A stretch of DNA of 64,000 nucleotides from Palsa-343 sp036269135. Lineage in GTDB: Bacteria > Acidobacteriota > Terriglobia > Terriglobales > Acidobacteriaceae. The notes under the pieces were generated by a model. It was not told the origin of the DNA and made no database searches. It worked only from the letters and a program-made list of their open reading frames with translations. The stretch lies in the NCBI GenBank assembly GCA_036269135.1, contig DATASQ010000041.1, forward strand, positions 1 through 64,000. Reading direction: 5' to 3'. Shown one piece after another: positions 50,113 to 59,762 of this stretch; positions within the stretch are counted from its first letter, which is position 1; the number at the start of each line of letters is the position of its first letter. Both the position numbers and the translations under genes were made by a program.

Positions 50113-52167
50113 ATGAATGTTCGTTGGCTGCCGCTGGCATTGTGCGCGGCGATCCTTCCTTCCTGCGTTGCCCAGTCTGCCGCCTCATCCGATAAGCCGC
50201 TCACCGCGATTCCGTATTCGCCGAGCCTTGACCTGACGAATATGGACCGCGCGGCGAATCCCTGCGTGGATTTTTATCAATATGTCTGCGGCGGCTGGAT
50301 GAAGAACAATCCGATCCCTCCCGATCAGGCGGGCTGGGACGTCTATGCGAAACTCGCCAATGAGAATCGGCAGTTTCTGTGGGGCCTCCTGGAAGAAGAC
50401 GCAGCGCGCAAAGACCGCACGCCGGTGCAGCAGAAGATCGGCGACTATTACGCCGCCTGCATGGATACGGACGCCATCAACGCTCTGGGCATCAGGCCGG
50501 TCCAGCCGGAACTCGATCGCATTGCCGCCATTCAGGATCGGAAGCAACTCGCGGTCTTCCTGCGCGAAGGGGCCGATCGACGTGGGCTCTACTTCTTTGG
50601 CGCTGGTTCGGGGCAGGATCCGAAGAACGCGGGCATGATGATCGTCAGCATCGGCGCCGGCGGACTGGGCCTGCCCGACCGCGACTACTACATGAAGACC
50701 GACGCGAAGAGCATTGAGACGCGGCAGCGTTACGTCGCCTATTTGGCGCATCTGCTGGTGCTTTCCGGAGAAAGCCAGGCCCAGGCAAATGCCGATGCGG
50801 CATCGGTCATGAAGATCGAAACCGCCCTGGCGACGGCTACGCTCACGCGGGTGGAGGAGCGCAACCCGTATAACCTCTACCACCCGATGAAGATTGGCGG
50901 GGTCGAATCGCTCGCGCCATCGCTTGAAATCGGTGCGTATCTCAGCGGGGAGCATGTTCCCGCCTCCGCGCTGTCGAACATCGACGTCTCGCAGCCAAAG
51001 TTTCTGGCAGCCCTGCAGCACGAGCTGGCAACCGAGCCGCTGGACAACCTGAAGGCCTATTTGCGCGTGCATGCTCTGAATGCCGCCGCGCCGAGCCTTT
51101 CCACTCCGTTTGAGGACGCACAGTTCGGTTTCTATTCCAGGTATCTGCGCGGCGTTCCGCAGATGCAGGCGCGCTGGAAGCGCTGTGTGAGTCAGGTCGA
51201 TCGCCATTTGGGGGAAGCGCTGGGTCAGGAATTTGTGGCGCGCAATTTTTCGCCGAAGACCAAGCAGGACGTCCTGACGATGACCGAACAGATCGAGGCG
51301 GCCATGCAGCAGGAGATCGAGCATCTGGACTGGATGAGCCCGGCCACGAAGCAGCAGGCCATCGCGAAACTGCACATGGTGCGCAACAAGATCGGCTACC
51401 CGGAAAAGTGGCGCGATTATTCCTCGCTGACGGTTAAGCCGGATGATTATTTCGGCAACGTGCTGCGGGCGCATGTCTTTGAAGAGCGCCGCGACTGGAA
51501 CAAGGTGGGGAAGCCGGTCAATCGTGACGAGTGGTTTATGAGCCCGCCTACCGTCAACGCCTATTACGATCCGCAGACCAACGACATTAACTTTCCGGCC
51601 GGCGTTCTGCAGCCGCCTCTATACGATCCGAAGGAAGATGCGGCTCCCAATTACGGCGATACTGGCGGCACCATCGGCCACGAGCTGACGCACGCTTTCG
51701 ACGACGAGGGACGGCAGTTCGACGGCAACGGCAATCTGCGCGACTGGTGGACGCCGGCCGATGCGAAGGGATTCAACCAGCACATCAGCTGCCTGCGGAA
51801 TCAGTTTGCCGGCTACACGATTGTGGATCAGATCCACATCAACTCGAAGCTCACCAGCGGCGAAGACACGGCCGATCTGGGCGGCACGCTCATCGCTTAC
51901 GAGGCCTGGAAAAGAGCGACCGCCGGCTTGCACCTGCCGGATAAAGACGGATTCACGCCGGATCAGCGGTTTTTTATCGGCTACGCGCAGTGGGCTTGCG
52001 AGAATGAGCGGCCGCAGAATTTGCGGGTGAGCGCGGTCACCGATCCGCATTCGCCGGGCAAGTATCGGGTCAACGGCATTGTGGCGGATCTGCCACAGTT
52101 CGCTGCGGCCTTTGGGTGCAAAGCGGGACAGCCGATGGTGAATGCCAACGCCTGCAGGATCTGGTGA
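50113..52167 (+). CDS. M13 family metallopeptidase (neprilysin/PepO-like)
   Basis: 684 residues with an N-terminal signal or lipobox-like leader (LALCAAILPSC). The M13 hallmarks are NPCVDFYQYVCGGW near 55, FPAGVLQPPLYD near 500, the zinc motif GHELTH near 520 with FDDEGRQFDGNG after it, and SGEDTADLGG (third-ligand Glu) near 580; it ends ACRIW, the usual family C-terminus. An exported endopeptidase for peptides; acidobacteria often carry several. Transcribed alone, followed by an intrinsic terminator. Confidence 0.
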   Translation: MNVRWLPLALCAAILPSCVAQSAASSDKPLTAIPYSPSLDLTNMDRAANPCVDFYQYVCGGWMKNNPIPPDQAGWDVYAKLANENRQFLWGLLEEDAARKDRTPVQQKIGDYYAACMDTDAINALGIRPVQPELDRIAAIQDRKQLAVFLREGADRRGLYFFGAGSGQDPKNAGMMIVSIGAGGLGLPDRDYYMKTDAKSIETRQRYVAYLAHLLVLSGESQAQANADAASVMKIETALATATLTRVEERNPYNLYHPMKIGGVESLAPSLEIGAYLSGEHVPASALSNIDVSQPKFLAALQHELATEPLDNLKAYLRVHALNAAAPSLSTPFEDAQFGFYSRYLRGVPQMQARWKRCVSQVDRHLGEALGQEFVARNFSPKTKQDVLTMTEQIEAAMQQEIEHLDWMSPATKQQAIAKLHMVRNKIGYPEKWRDYSSLTVKPDDYFGNVLRAHVFEERRDWNKVGKPVNRDEWFMSPPTVNAYYDPQTNDINFPAGVLQPPLYDPKEDAAPNYGDTGGTIGHELTHAFDDEGRQFDGNGNLRDWWTPADAKGFNQHISCLRNQFAGYTIVDQIHINSKLTSGEDTADLGGTLIAYEAWKRATAGLHLPDKDGFTPDQRFFIGYAQWACENERPQNLRVSAVTDPHSPGKYRVNGIVADLPQFAAAFGCKAGQPMVNANACRIW

Positions 52168-52234
52168 GCCGAACCCACCCACCCCCACCCCCCTGGGGTG
52201 AGGACCTCAAAAAGTACTTTGTTTTCAATTAAAG

Positions 52235-52267
52235 GAGGGTAATACCCTGAGGGTATTACCCTCTTTC
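52235..52267 (+). terminator. Intrinsic terminator after the M13 peptidase
   Basis: A perfect 13-bp stem (52235-52247 with 52251-52263) around TGA, followed by TTT. The long stem is also symmetrical and may serve the convergent queA. Confidence 0.
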
Positions 52268-52309
52268 TGCACTGATTGTGGTGCATACCTCCAGGCCAAA
52301 TTGAGGCCG

Positions 52310-53365
52310 TCAGGCGATGAACATGCAGTCGCCGTAGGAGAAGAAACGGTACTCCGCCTCGACCGCGTGGCGGTAGGCGGCCAGGACCGGGTCGCGTCCG
52401 GCCAGGGCGCTCACCAACATCAGGAGCGTCGACTGCGGCAGGTGGAAATTGGTCAGCAGCGCGCCGACGATGCGGAAGTCGAAACCCGGCGCGATGAAGA
52501 TGCTGGTTGAGCCAGAGTGGGGGGTGAATTCGCTGCTGGTGTGGGCACAATGCTCGAGCGTCCGCACCGTCGTGGTCCCGACGGCCACCACGCGCCGCTT
52601 CTCCCGTCGGGCGGTATTGAGCGCGGCGGCGGTTTCGGGGGACAGGCTGTAGTGCTCGGCGTGGAGGTGGACCTCCTCGACGCGCTCCACGCGCACCGGC
52701 TGAAAGGTGCCCAGCCCGACGTGGAGGGTTACCGTCGCGATCTCCACACCGCGGGCGCGAATCTGGTCCAGAATTTCCGGCGTGAAGTGGAGGCCGGCGG
52801 TGGGCGCGGCCACGGAGCCAGGCTCCCGCGCATACACGGTCTGGTAGCGCTCGCGGTCGCCGCTGCGATCCTCGCGATGAATGTACGGTGGCAGCGGCAC
52901 ATGGCCCAGCTTGTCCAGCGCGGCGAAGAAATCCGGAACGGGGCGGAAGCGCAGGGTGCGCTCGCCGAACTCGCCATGCGCAACGACTTCGGCCTCGAGA
53001 TCGGCTTCTCCGAACTGCAGCCGTTCGCCGGTGAGCACCTTTCGTCCGGGCCGCACCAGCGCCTTCCACTCCCAGGCGGACAATTGCTCCACGAGAAAAA
53101 CCTGCACCCGGCCGGTGGCTTTATGGCTTTCCTGGGTATGCAGGCCGGCGCGGTGGGCGAAGAGCCGCGCCGGAATGACGCGCGTGTCGTTCAGGACCAG
53201 CAGATCGCCAGGCTGCAGCAGCTGCGGCAGGTCGCGAAAACAGCGGTCCTGGCAGGTACCGGTGGCGCGGTCGAGGGCCAGCATACGAGCGGCGGCGCGG
53301 TCGGCCAGGGGCTCCTGGGCAATGCGCTCTTCGGGCAGGTGGAAGTTGAAATCGGAAACCAGCAC
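52310..53365 (-). CDS. queA: S-adenosylmethionine:tRNA ribosyltransferase-isomerase
   Basis: Queuosine synthesis: transfers the ribosyl part of SAM to preQ1 in tRNA. The start is GTG 53365 (351 aa), where homology begins with SDFNFHLPEERIAQEPLADR. Further signatures are LLVLNDTRVIPARL, PLPPYI near 150, TAGLHFT near 195, HVGLGTFQPVR and a C-terminal NFHLPQSTLLMLVSA. The frame is open further upstream but that part overlaps the previous gene. It follows the acyltransferase gene by 10 bases. Confidence 0.
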   Translation of the reverse strand: MLVSDFNFHLPEERIAQEPLADRAAARMLALDRATGTCQDRCFRDLPQLLQPGDLLVLNDTRVIPARLFAHRAGLHTQESHKATGRVQVFLVEQLSAWEWKALVRPGRKVLTGERLQFGEADLEAEVVAHGEFGERTLRFRPVPDFFAALDKLGHVPLPPYIHREDRSGDRERYQTVYAREPGSVAAPTAGLHFTPEILDQIRARGVEIATVTLHVGLGTFQPVRVERVEEVHLHAEHYSLSPETAAALNTARREKRRVVAVGTTTVRTLEHCAHTSSEFTPHSGSTSIFIAPGFDFRIVGALLTNFHLPQSTLLMLVSALAGRDPVLAAYRHAVEAEYRFFSYGDCMFIA

Positions 53366-53375
53366 TGGGTCGATT

Positions 53376-54134
53376 TTACGGGTTGGCGCTCTGGGCGAAG
53401 TACCTCTCGGCCTGCAGCCGCGCCCGCTCCAGAGCAGCATTCAGCTCCTGGCGCGCGACCTCGAGGGTCGCAGGATCGGCATCCGGCGCGGGCGCGGGCA
53501 GAGATCGCGCCCAACTCACAACGACGCGTGAAAAAGGCTTCGGGACGAGAAAGCGGTCCCACGACGGTATCGTCCAGGCGCGCTGCGGCAGCAGATAAAA
53601 GCTGCCCATTGGCTCGCCGGTCATTGCGGACAGTTTCACGGGGCCGATTTTGGTCTGGTAGATCGGCCCCCGCGGTCCATCCGCGGTGAAAACCACCGGC
53701 AGGCCAGAGGCCACGACCTCCCGCATCGCGAGCAGGCCGGCCGCTCCACCGCGCGAGCTGGATCCGCGTACGGCGCCATAGCCGAGCAGGCCGAGGGTGC
53801 GGGCAATCAGCTCGCCATCGAAGCTTCGGCTGATGAGGATGGAGCAGCGGAAGGGGCGAAAGTACCAGCCGGCGGGCAGGGTGCAGCGATGCCAGAAACA
53901 AAAGATGCCGCGGGCCGGAGGAGTGGCGGGGACGGCGCCTGTCTCGGCGATCACTTCAAACCGCAGGGTGAGCCCGATGCCGGCGAGGATGAGCGCCGTG
54001 AGTTTGGGCACGATCCAAAGCGCTACCCGCCGGCCAAAGGTAAAGCGCTGTCGGTCTCCGCTCACGTTTTCGATTGTAGACACGGCCGGGGTCGGCGATC
54101 CGCGCAGAGTTACCTGCGTACTCCAGTGGGTCAT
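53376..54134 (-). CDS. Lysophospholipid acyltransferase family protein (DUF374)
   Basis: A 252-residue predicted membrane-associated acyltransferase. FCFWHRCTLPA carries the acyltransferase His (a variant of the HX4D motif). ISRSFDGELIARTLGLLGYGAVRGSSSRGG and FTADGPRGP are typical of DUF374. An N-terminal hydrophobic stretch (VALWIVPKLTALILAGIGLTLRF) anchors it. A TACAAT box within the first codons suggests that GTG 54065 may be the true start. Probably acts in lipid A or phospholipid synthesis; operon with queA. Confidence 0.
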   Translation of the reverse strand: MTHWSTQVTLRGSPTPAVSTIENVSGDRQRFTFGRRVALWIVPKLTALILAGIGLTLRFEVIAETGAVPATPPARGIFCFWHRCTLPAGWYFRPFRCSILISRSFDGELIARTLGLLGYGAVRGSSSRGGAAGLLAMREVVASGLPVVFTADGPRGPIYQTKIGPVKLSAMTGEPMGSFYLLPQRAWTIPSWDRFLVPKPFSRVVVSWARSLPAPAPDADPATLEVARQELNAALERARLQAERYFAQSANP

Positions 54135-54244
54135 CCAGCGAGCCCAGGAAGCCCCAGGGATTCCCCCGTTTGTGCTACAGTCGCGGGCACGGTTTGGTTG
54201 TAGCCTGGGTTTGCAGAAGATCCCGCAGTTCCCCGGTGACGCCG

Positions 54245-54304
54245 ATGAGCAAATTTCTCGTTTTTCTGATGCTGCTGGCGTGCGTTTTGGCCGCCGTGGC
54301 CTGA
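54245..54304 (+). CDS. Possible 19-residue hydrophobic peptide
   Basis: Reads MSKFLVFLMLLACVLAAVA and stops. It resembles a signal peptide or small membrane peptide. The codons are ordinary for this genome, but there is no convincing ribosome site. It lies in the 54135-54368 gap. Reported as a candidate only. Confidence 0.
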   Translation: MSKFLVFLMLLACVLAAVA

Positions 54305-54368
54305 GCCGCGCGCAGACGGCTCCCTGCTGCCGACCGTTACCCGATCACAGAGCCATCCTCTGTCCGCG

Positions 54369-55205
54369 CTACTCCCCTGAAGTCGTTATCGGTTTGGGCG
54401 CGTTTTTGGGCGTGGCCACGTATCCCTGAATTTGCTTCTTCGTGATGTTGTTCACCACCAGCTCGTAGAGCAGGTGATCCTTGCCGGTATAGAACTGGAT
54501 GGGCTCGTCCAGGTTGCGATCCTTCTTCTGGATCTCCTTGTCATCGGAGTAGACCACGAGGGTAAAGCGGCTGTGTTTGGGGTCGGCCTTTTTCAGCTCC
54601 AGAGCGACCGTGGCCACCGCCTGCCGGCGTCCTTTGTCCAGGGTGAATTCGTAATAGTTGCGATCGCCCAGATGCTTGAGGATGTCCAGCTCCTTGCCAT
54701 TCGTGGCGATCAGCCCGCTCTGCACGCCCATATCGCCCTGCATCTTCTGCATCTGCGAGACGGCATTCTGGAGCTCGGTCTTCGTATTGCTGAGGTCGGT
54801 TTTGACGCCGCCCACGTCGGTCTTGACGCCGGTGACATCGGTGGAAACCGCGCTGATCTGCTGCCGGGCGGCGGCGTTTTCCTTTTCGAGGCGCTTTGCA
54901 TCGGCCTGTTGCCGGATGAGCAGGTCCTGGGCTTTCTCTTCGAGCTGCTTCTGGGTCATGCCCAGGGACTGACCCAGGGTCTCGGAGGTCACTTTCAGCC
55001 GGGCATTCGTTTCGTTCAGCGCCGTGGCCAGCTTGTCGTTCTGCTGCTGGGCGGTGGCCAGTTGGGTCTCGGCGTGCGTGAGCCGGCCGGCGAGGCTGTA
55101 GCTCCAGATGAGGCCCGCCAAAGCGCACAGGACCGCCACCACCAACCCGCCCACGAATAAACTCGCATAGCTCCTCTGTTCCGGCACAGCCGAAGATTCT
55201 TCCAT
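54369..55205 (-). CDS. Membrane-anchored coiled-coil protein
   Basis: 278 residues: one N-terminal span (SLFVGGLVVAVLCALAGLIW), then a long coiled coil (about 45-165; QLATAQQQNDKLATALNETN) that ends in a run of VKTDVGGVKTDLSNTKTEL, a degenerate heptad repeat. A globular C-terminal domain follows (about 170-265; YYEFTLDKGRRQAVATVALEL, FTLVVYSDDKEIQKKDRNLD) with a beta-rich pattern. The family is not recognised. The topology (cytoplasmic tail, span, extended stalk, sensor-like head) suggests an envelope protein. Transcribed alone. Confidence 0.
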   Translation of the reverse strand: MEESSAVPEQRSYASLFVGGLVVAVLCALAGLIWSYSLAGRLTHAETQLATAQQQNDKLATALNETNARLKVTSETLGQSLGMTQKQLEEKAQDLLIRQQADAKRLEKENAAARQQISAVSTDVTGVKTDVGGVKTDLSNTKTELQNAVSQMQKMQGDMGVQSGLIATNGKELDILKHLGDRNYYEFTLDKGRRQAVATVALELKKADPKHSRFTLVVYSDDKEIQKKDRNLDEPIQFYTGKDHLLYELVVNNITKKQIQGYVATPKNAPKPITTSGE

Positions 55206-55334
55206 GGTGGTCGTTCTTTCCTTTCCCGGGATCTGCTGATGCGAAGCCTACCGCGCTTCGCGCACACCTGCAATGGAAAAGCGTGCCGGGCACCTTCTCT
55301 GCATCTTTGGGAACGGTAAGATAATCCACAGGAT

Positions 55335-56183
55335 ATGCCACGCTACCATTACCGCGAAATTGAGCCCACCCGCGAGGCCCGCGAGGTCTTCAGCCGCTGG
55401 GTAGACTCCCTGGACGACGAGTTTTCCCGCCATAAGAATGTGGAACTGCGCAGCGAGATTGTGCGCGACAACCTGCATCAGCTGCTGCTGGGGCGACCTC
55501 ACGGCGGGCGGCTGAACTTCACGCTCTCCACCGAGCTGCCCTTCAACGTGCTGGAGCTTTCGCTCGATCCGGCGAACGTGACCCTGGAGCCCGAGTACTA
55601 CGGCGATATCGATGCGGAGCGCTATGCGCTCATCAAGCCTCTGGTGTGGTTCTGGCGGATGTTCGACCGCTCCCCGGTGGCGCTGAACCACTGGCTGGGG
55701 TTCCGTCTGCGCGCGATGCTGGGGAAGCACATCTTCAAGAAGATCGGGCGCAACGTGAAGATCTACCACGGCGTCGAGTTCACCTTCGGCTATAACCTCA
55801 CCCTCGAAGACGACTGCATCATCCACAATCACGTTCTGCTCGACGATCGCGGCGAGCTGGTGATCCGCAAAGGCACGTCCATCTCAGAGCACGCGGCGGT
55901 CTTCTCGCATGCGCACGATCCGGTGGAGGCCTGCATCATCGAGCATCGGCGGACGGAAGTGGGGCCGGCGGCGCGTGTGACGTATCGCTCCCTGGTGATG
56001 CCCGGGGTTCGCGTGGGGGAAGATTCGATGTTGGGCGCTCAGGCGGTGGCGACCCACGATCTGGATCCGCACAGCATTGTCGGCGGCGTGCCCGGGCGCA
56101 AGATCAAGGCAAAAAGCGAAGCCGCGCGGCTGGGCGAAAACAGCGAAGCGAGCCCATGCGAGGAACTGCCCCCGAACGAGTAA
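55335..56183 (+). CDS. Left-handed beta-helix acyltransferase (WbbJ-like)
   Basis: 282 residues. The C-terminal half is built of hexapeptide-like turns (VKIYHGVEFTFGYNLTLEDDC, GTSISEHAAVFSHAHDP, SLVMPGVRVGEDSMLGAQAVAT, SIVGGVPGRKIKAK), the signature of O-acetyl and related acyltransferases. The N-terminal third is specific (VELRSEIVRDNLHQLLLGRPHGG) and of unknown role. The substrate may be a cell-surface sugar. The start is the ATG following ACAGG. No glycosyltransferase is adjacent. Confidence 0.
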   Translation: MPRYHYREIEPTREAREVFSRWVDSLDDEFSRHKNVELRSEIVRDNLHQLLLGRPHGGRLNFTLSTELPFNVLELSLDPANVTLEPEYYGDIDAERYALIKPLVWFWRMFDRSPVALNHWLGFRLRAMLGKHIFKKIGRNVKIYHGVEFTFGYNLTLEDDCIIHNHVLLDDRGELVIRKGTSISEHAAVFSHAHDPVEACIIEHRRTEVGPAARVTYRSLVMPGVRVGEDSMLGAQAVATHDLDPHSIVGGVPGRKIKAKSEAARLGENSEASPCEELPPNE

Positions 56184-56254
56184 TTCGTTGTGCCGGCTCT
56201 GTCGTCAGTCGAAAGCACGCAAGTCTTAGCTGATACCATCGAAAACGAATTCCA

Positions 56255-56953
56255 ATGGATCAGAACCATCTAGTTCTTGCAATTTTTGAATTCGCTGTCC
56301 TGCTTTTTTCTCTGAGTCTGCACGAAGCCGCGCATGGCTGGATGGCCAATCGCCTGGGCGACCCCACGGCGCGGATGCTGGGCCGCGTCACGCTCAATCC
56401 GATCAAGCATATCGATCTGTTCGGCACCATCATCCTGCCGGCGATCATGCTGCTGGTGAATCCGGGATTTCTTTTCGGGTGGGCCAAGCCGACGCCGGTG
56501 ACGCCGCGGAACTTCAAGAACATTACCCGCGACGACATTCTGACCACCCTGGCCGGCCCGGTCAGCAACGTGCTCGCCGCGCTTGGCGCGACCCTGATCC
56601 TTCTCATCATCTCGCGAGTGAGCGGCAAGGGCGCGGCTATCGTGCATTTCGTGGCGGCTTCGGGGAACCTGAGCATTCTCACCGCGCCCGGCTCTCTGCT
56701 GATTCCCCTGGTCGGAATCCTTTATCTCACCATCATTCTTAACCTCATCCTCGCGGCGTTTAACCTTATCCCGCTGCCGCCGCTGGACGGATCCCACATC
56801 TTTCGCCACATGCTGCCGTACAAGGCGCTGCGTCTCTACGATTCCATCGGGATCTTCGGCCTGTTCGTGCTCTTTATCTGGGGAGGGCCGTTGATCGGAT
56901 TCATGATTAGTCCGGCACTTTCTTTTCTGCGTGGAATCCTCCTCGCCTTCTGA
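56255..56953 (+). CDS. M50 site-2 protease family protein
   Basis: 232 residues, an intramembrane metalloprotease. The zinc motif is HEAAH near residue 22 (LSLHEAAHGWMANRLGDPTARMLGR), and the third ligand lies in NLIPLPPLDGSHI near 173; both are intact. About six hydrophobic segments. It belongs to the short Rip2/YwhC-like group without PDZ domains. The substrate is unknown; such proteases often cut membrane anti-sigma factors. Transcribed alone, 33 bases before the GH35 gene. Confidence 0.
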   Translation: MDQNHLVLAIFEFAVLLFSLSLHEAAHGWMANRLGDPTARMLGRVTLNPIKHIDLFGTIILPAIMLLVNPGFLFGWAKPTPVTPRNFKNITRDDILTTLAGPVSNVLAALGATLILLIISRVSGKGAAIVHFVAASGNLSILTAPGSLLIPLVGILYLTIILNLILAAFNLIPLPPLDGSHIFRHMLPYKALRLYDSIGIFGLFVLFIWGGPLIGFMISPALSFLRGILLAF

Positions 56954-56986
56954 GTAAGGCGATATAGTCGTGTCGGAGATCGATCC

Positions 56987-58849
56987 ATGCGACGCGCGCT
57001 CGTTTTTTCCTTGCTGCTCTCGGCGGCTGTGCTCCTTCCCCTGTCGGCGCGGACCGCGGATGCCCAGGCAACCGCGTCTGTGCATCCGGCGCAGGGGCAT
57101 TCGTTTCGCGCCGAGAACGGGGAGTTTCGGCTCGACGGCAAGCCGTTCCGCATCGTCTCGGGGTCCATCCACTACGCCCGTGTGCCGCGCGCTTACTGGC
57201 GGGATCGCCTGCGCATGGCGAAGGCCATGGGGCTGAACGCGGTGACCACGTATGTGTTCTGGAACGCGCACGAGCCGCGTCCGGGGGTCTACGATTTCTC
57301 CGGCAATCTGGATGTTGCGGAGTTTATCCGCGAGGCGCAGCAGGAGGGGCTGTATGTGATCCTGCGGCCCGGGCCGTACGCCTGCGCGGAATGGGAGTGG
57401 GGCGGCTATCCGGCGTGGCTGCTGAAGGACCCGAAGATGGTGGTGCGCTCACGCAACCCTGAATTTCTCGCGGCCGCGCGCGCCTGGCTGCTGCGGCTGG
57501 GCAGGGAACTGGCGCCGCTGCAGATCGGCAATGGCGGGCCCATCCTCGCGGTGCAGGTGGAGAACGAATACGGCAGCTATGGCGACGATCATGTCTACAT
57601 GCAGGACATCCGGCAAATGCTGGTCGATGCGGGCTTCACGAAGGCGCAGCTCTATACCGCCGACGGCGCTGAGGAGGTTCCGAACGGCAGCCTGCCGGAT
57701 CTGCCGGCGGCCATCAATTTCGGTCCGGGGGAGGCGCAGAAGTCGTTCGCGCTTTTGAAGAAGCTCCGGCCCGGCGGACCCTTCATGAACGCGGAATACT
57801 GGGACGGCTGGTTCGATCACTGGGGCGCGCCGCACGCGCATACCAGCACCGATCAGCAGGCCGCCGATCTGGACTGGATTCTGCGGCAGGGGTATTCCAT
57901 CAGCATTTATATGTTTCACGGGGGCACGAGTTTTGGCTGGATGAACGGCGCGAACTCGAACGGCAAAAACTACGAGCCGGATGTGACCAGCTATGACTAC
58001 GACGCGGCGCTCGATGAGAGCGGGCATCCAACGCCGAAGTATTACCGTTTCCGCACGATCATCGCGCGCGATACCGGGATCACGCCGCCGCCGGTGCCGG
58101 CCGCGCCGCCGGCCATGACGATTCCGGCGTTTCGCCTCGAGCGGGCTGCGTCGCTGTGGGCGAACCTGCCCGCTCCCGTGCATTCCGATCAGCCGCTGAC
58201 GATGGAGCAGCTCAACCAGGACTACGGGTATGTTCTCTATCGCACCACCGTCGCCGGCCCGGTGAGCGGGGATCTGACGATCGGCGCCGTGCATGACTAT
58301 GCCCAGGTGTATGTCGACGGCAAGCTGGCCGGAACCATCGATCGGCGGCTAAATGAGACGTCACTGCCGCTGCACATCGATGCGCCGCACGCGCGGCTCG
58401 ACATTCTGCTCGAAAACACCGGGCGCGTGAACTTTGGATCGGCGCTGCCGGGTGAGCGGGTCGGACTGCTCGGTGGCGTTCGCCTGAATGGGCAGTTGCT
58501 GAGCGGGTGGGAGAATTTCTCGCTGCCCATGCTGGAGCCGGGCAAACTGGACTATGCCGGAAAATCCTGTTCAGGAGCGTGCTTTTATCGGGCGACGTTC
58601 ACGGTCGATCATCCCGAAGACACGTTCCTGGACACGAGCAGCTTAGGGAAGGGGATGGTCTGGGTCAACGGCCGGGCGCTGGGACGATTCTGGCGCGTTG
58701 GGCCGCAGAAGGCGCTGTATTTGCCCGGACCCTGGCTGCACGCTGGCGCTAACCAGGTGGTTGTCTTCGATCTCGAAGGACAGGCGGGGCGCAGCCTGCG
58801 CGGACTGGACCACCCGGTTCTCAACGCGGCGATCGAGCCGGGGTCCTGA
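56987..58849 (+). CDS. Beta-galactosidase, glycoside hydrolase family 35
   Basis: 620 residues with a Sec signal peptide (MRRALVFSLLLSAAVLLPLS). Family 35 features are SGSIHYARVPRAYWRDRL, LRPGPYACAEWEWGGYPAWLL, the acid/base Glu in QVENEYGSYG near 188, and the nucleophile Glu in NAEYWDGWFDHWG near 267. C-terminal beta-sandwich jelly-roll domains follow (GMVWVNGRALGRFW near 560). An exported enzyme for plant-derived galactosides such as galactans, consistent with a soil heterotroph. No associated transporter or regulator nearby. Confidence 0.
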   Translation: MRRALVFSLLLSAAVLLPLSARTADAQATASVHPAQGHSFRAENGEFRLDGKPFRIVSGSIHYARVPRAYWRDRLRMAKAMGLNAVTTYVFWNAHEPRPGVYDFSGNLDVAEFIREAQQEGLYVILRPGPYACAEWEWGGYPAWLLKDPKMVVRSRNPEFLAAARAWLLRLGRELAPLQIGNGGPILAVQVENEYGSYGDDHVYMQDIRQMLVDAGFTKAQLYTADGAEEVPNGSLPDLPAAINFGPGEAQKSFALLKKLRPGGPFMNAEYWDGWFDHWGAPHAHTSTDQQAADLDWILRQGYSISIYMFHGGTSFGWMNGANSNGKNYEPDVTSYDYDAALDESGHPTPKYYRFRTIIARDTGITPPPVPAAPPAMTIPAFRLERAASLWANLPAPVHSDQPLTMEQLNQDYGYVLYRTTVAGPVSGDLTIGAVHDYAQVYVDGKLAGTIDRRLNETSLPLHIDAPHARLDILLENTGRVNFGSALPGERVGLLGGVRLNGQLLSGWENFSLPMLEPGKLDYAGKSCSGACFYRATFTVDHPEDTFLDTSSLGKGMVWVNGRALGRFWRVGPQKALYLPGPWLHAGANQVVVFDLEGQAGRSLRGLDHPVLNAAIEPGS

Positions 58850-58870
58850 GCCGGGTTTCTGTCGAAAGGC

Positions 58871-59650
58871 TTACGGACGCCACCAGGGATGGTGTTTTTT
58901 GGCCTGCGCCGGGTGCGATCCGAACGGGCGTCCCATGCGATAGACCAGGCCGACGGAGAGGGCAAACTGCTCTTTCACCTGGACGCCGCTGAAGTTCACC
59001 AGCGTGGCGTCGGGCGCGATGCGAAAGACCAGCCGCGGGGAGCGGTTCAGGTCAATCGAGCCGCCGAAGGCTCCAGCCCAGCTGAACTGGTTGGGGAAGA
59101 AGCCGACATCCTGGGGCGGGACGCCGTTCAGCCCGCGGGTAAAGTCGCCGTAGGCGGCTCCCATAAAAGCGTGCAGCATCATCGAGGCATGTTCGTTGCT
59201 GAGGGCGCGGAATTCCGGACCGGCCAGGAACATGTGCTCGCTGACGAACGGCCCGGTGATCGGTCCCAGATTCGGGCCGGAGCCCGTGCATTGCCCATTC
59301 GAGCCCAGGGTGTAGCTGCCGCAGTTCGGCGTGGTGCCGCTGGTGCCGTAGTAGCCGCGCACGTTGACCCCGGCGCCCCAGCGGGAATTGAACTCGCGGA
59401 TCGCGCGCGCGTCGAAGCCGCCCAGGTTCGCCCCCTGGAGCAGGCTGGGGCCGGCATCGAAATGCGAGTAGGCGAGGCCGCCGTAGATTTCCCAGGGAAA
59501 GTCGTACCGCACCCCGGCCAGCGGCGCCGGCGGAGGAAGCTGTGGATTCGGTGGCGGGCTCTGGACCTGCCCCTGCGCCGCCATGCCTGCCAGTCCCATC
59601 ACGGCGGCCATCGCCACCACAGCTACACGCACACTCCACGTCCTCGTCAA
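58871..59650 (-). CDS. Outer-membrane beta-barrel protein
   Basis: 259 residues from TTG 59650, chosen because GGAGG lies nine bases upstream and a signal peptide follows (VRVAVVAMAAVMGLAGMAAQG). The frame is open further upstream. A proline-rich tether leads to alternating strands (YDFPWEIYGGLAYSHFDAGPS, WGAGVNVRGYYGT, FAMGAAYGDF-type), typical of small 8- to 10-strand barrels. The C-terminus is His/Pro-rich and lacks a clean terminal Phe, so barrel assembly signals are unusual. Function unknown. It is divergent from the DUF3806-like gene. Confidence 0.
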   Translation of the reverse strand: MTRTWSVRVAVVAMAAVMGLAGMAAQGQVQSPPPNPQLPPPAPLAGVRYDFPWEIYGGLAYSHFDAGPSLLQGANLGGFDARAIREFNSRWGAGVNVRGYYGTSGTTPNCGSYTLGSNGQCTGSGPNLGPITGPFVSEHMFLAGPEFRALSNEHASMMLHAFMGAAYGDFTRGLNGVPPQDVGFFPNQFSWAGAFGGSIDLNRSPRLVFRIAPDATLVNFSGVQVKEQFALSVGLVYRMGRPFGSHPAQAKKHHPWWRP

Positions 59651-59762
59651 CCGACAAATCCTCCAGCGCACTGCAGAGAACTCAGCAAATTTGTATGCAA
59701 AGTTCAAAGATACATGGGCCGGGCGCATTCTGTCCCGGCCGGGGTCCTGTACTCTGACGAGT

